This document shows positions 4,162 through 5,134 of a stretch of DNA of 5,134 nt, in pieces. Source of the DNA: an uncultured Porphyromonadaceae bacterium. Its GTDB lineage: Bacteria; Bacteroidota; Bacteroidia; Bacteroidales; Muribaculaceae. A program made the position numbers and the translations under genes. The stretch is taken from NCBI GenBank assembly GCA_905212215.1, contig CAJMDR010000178.1:1-5134 (forward strand), given 5' to 3'. Each line of letters starts with the position of its first letter. The stretch's first letter is position 1. Under the pieces are notes generated by a model. That model saw only the letters and a program-made list of their open reading frames with translations. It was not told where the DNA came from and ran no database searches.

Positions 4162-4919
4162 GCGACACCGTATTCGTCGCCTTTGCGTCCCAAAAGGGAG
4201 GCTCTGGCAAATCGACGCTGACGGCACTCGCGGCAAGCTACCTCTATTACCTTGACGGGGTGGATGTGCTTGTCATGGACTGTGACCCTCGTCAGCACAC
4301 CCAAAAGGATTACAGGGATAACGATAAACGCGTTACCAAGGAGAATCCAGCAATCAACAAAACTTTCACAAATTTCTACACGAAGTTCAACAAACGCCCC
4401 TACAAGATAATCTATTCTACGCCGGGCGCAGCTGTTGAAGACGCTGAGGAATACGTAAAACAGAATCCTGAGATCAAAGTGGTACTCTTTGACATCACGG
4501 GTACAATCAATGACCTTGAGATTATCAATCTCATTTCATCAATGCACTACCTGCTGGTTCCCATTTCTCCGGATACCGGTGACCTGAAAAGCTCTCTGCG
4601 CTTTGCGGTCAATGTCAAGGAACGGATGATCGACTCGGGCGACACGTCCATCAGGGACATGAAACTGGTCTGGAACAGAGTTCCCGGAAGGCAGAAGACT
4701 AAAATCTGCGAACTTATTGACAACTACCTGTCTGAGTTCCAACTGTCATCACTGAATACGGTCATGACCTATGCGACCAAGTATTTCAAGGATGGAGGCA
4801 CAGCCGGTGCCTCGCCGACAGTTTTCCGTTCCACTCTGCTTCCGCCAGACAGACGGCTGCTCAAAGACAGCAATCTCCCTGAGCTGGTTAAGGAAATTCG
4901 TGAAGTAATCAAAATCTAA
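4158..4919 (+). CDS. traA: TraA, ParA/MinD-like P-loop ATPase (253 aa)
   Basis: First gene of the rightward tra operon in Bacteroidales conjugative transposons, a member of the ParA/MinD/Soj ATPase superfamily. A deviant Walker A motif KGGSGKST lies at 13-20, with signature lysine K13 and catalytic-loop K18. The Walker A' region VLVMDCDPR is at 37-45 (D41, D43). Walker B VVLFDITGT is at 108-116 (D112), and a switch-like segment LLVPISPDTGDLKSS is at 132-146. Length and motif order are normal for the family. ParA ATPases dimerise on ATP, bind DNA non-specifically and position plasmids or protein complexes. In these elements the exact role is not established: maintenance of the excised circle, positioning of the transfer machinery and regulation are all possible. 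The ATG at 4158 gives the usual distance to Walker A. The next gene starts 5 bp after the stop, so they are cotranscribed. Confidence 0.92.
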   Translation: MSDTVFVAFASQKGGSGKSTLTALAASYLYYLDGVDVLVMDCDPRQHTQKDYRDNDKRVTKENPAINKTFTNFYTKFNKRPYKIIYSTPGAAVEDAEEYVKQNPEIKVVLFDITGTINDLEIINLISSMHYLLVPISPDTGDLKSSLRFAVNVKERMIDSGDTSIRDMKLVWNRVPGRQKTKICELIDNYLSEFQLSSLNTVMTYATKYFKDGGTAGASPTVFRSTLLPPDRRLLKDSNLPELVKEIREVIKI

Positions 4920-4924
4920 AAACT

Positions 4925-5134
4925 ATGCCCAAGGATGAAAAATCAAAATTTGACCCCCAGAAGTTTCTCGATGACTACGAGGACAACCTTTCTCCGAGCA
5001 TCGGAAGCAGGAAGGAACAACAGGGTGAGACTTCCAAGGTCAGCACTCCGGAGGAGACATCAGCCGACACAAGCGCGTCCGCTGCCGAAGAGAGAACTTC
5101 CGGCGGCAAAAGAGGAAGTCGGAGAAGAAGCAAA
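4925..5134 (+). CDS. traB: TraB-like / DUF3408-type conjugation protein, N-terminal 70 residues, runs off right edge
   Basis: The ATG at 4925 lies 5 bp after the traA stop. The frame is open to the end of the window. The visible part is a disordered, charged N-terminus: MPKDEKSKFDPQKFLDDYED, a Ser/Thr/Glu/Ala-rich linker, then a basic patch (GKRGSRRRSK). In Bacteroidales conjugative transposons, traA is normally followed by a small protein of this kind, often with a C-terminal DUF3408 domain, and the FDPQKFL start fits from memory. That domain lies outside the window, so the family call rests on position and N-terminal style. A link with the ParA-like TraA as adaptor or DNA-binding partner is possible, but nothing visible proves it. 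Confidence 0.72.
   Translation, partial: MPKDEKSKFDPQKFLDDYEDNLSPSIGSRKEQQGETSKVSTPEETSADTSASAAEERTSGGKRGSRRRSK

Larger units (their letters stand above)
1..5134. mobile_element. Internal part of a Bacteroidales conjugative transposon (ICE): mob operon, oriT region, start of tra operon
   Basis: The divergent arrangement mobC-mobB-mobA / oriT region / traA-traB is the standard transfer core of Bacteroidales conjugative transposons such as the CTnDOT family. All five long genes match families from such elements, and no chromosomal housekeeping gene is present. No element end, integrase, excision gene or attachment site lies in the window, so the boundaries are outside it. A conjugative plasmid with the same transfer module cannot be excluded, but in this phylum the module is usually integrated. 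The call rests on recognition of protein families, not on a search. Confidence 0.87.

Noticed and set aside
4539..4742. Reverse-strand open frame within traA
   Set aside because: Shadow of the ParA-like gene, with no independent support.

Overview
This window is the transfer core of a Bacteroidales integrative conjugative element (a conjugative transposon of the CTnDOT/ERL general type). I base this on the gene content and order, the family-typical protein sequences (a YWFC-type coupling protein, a Bacteroidetes HxDxxxxHxH relaxase, a ribbon-helix-helix MobA, a ParA-like TraA), the near absence of Shine-Dalgarno sites, and a few TAnnTTTG promoter-like motifs. Genus and element name cannot be fixed without a database search.

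Layout. Three mobilisation genes read leftward on the minus strand: mobA (3046-2618), overlapping by 22 bp the relaxase gene mobB (2639-1434 as read), then the coupling protein gene mobC (1277 to beyond position 1). Two transfer genes read rightward: traA (4158-4919) and, 5 bp later, a traB/DUF3408-like gene (4925 to beyond the right edge). Between the divergent operons lie 1.1 kb (3047-4157) that matter more than a plain spacer. From left to right they hold: an oriT candidate with three inverted repeats and a CATCCTG nic-like heptamer (about 3103-3217); a small ORF (3444-3557); an imperfect palindrome; an 18-unit tandem array of an 8-bp motif, TTCAGACG and variants (3609-3752); a second small ORF that is a diverged copy of the first (3810-3938); a 48-aa ORF (3948-4094); and a 31-aa leader ORF whose stop overlaps the traA start (4066-4161).

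How the parts work together. MobA and MobB would form the relaxosome at oriT, MobB nicking and carrying the strand. MobC, an inner-membrane ATPase, would hand the relaxosome to the type IV secretion channel, whose genes normally follow traA/traB rightward, outside the window. TraA is a ParA/MinD-like ATPase of unproven role in these elements.

Most notable points: (1) mobB carries an apparent +1 frameshift near 1535-1538, so the conserved basic tail is left in another frame and the read protein ends early with an unrelated C-terminus; (2) a plausible oriT with an IncP-like nic motif; (3) the octamer array next to a ParA-like gene, formally similar to arrays bound by ribbon-helix-helix partition proteins; (4) a cluster of undescribed small ORFs, two of them paralogous and flanking the array.
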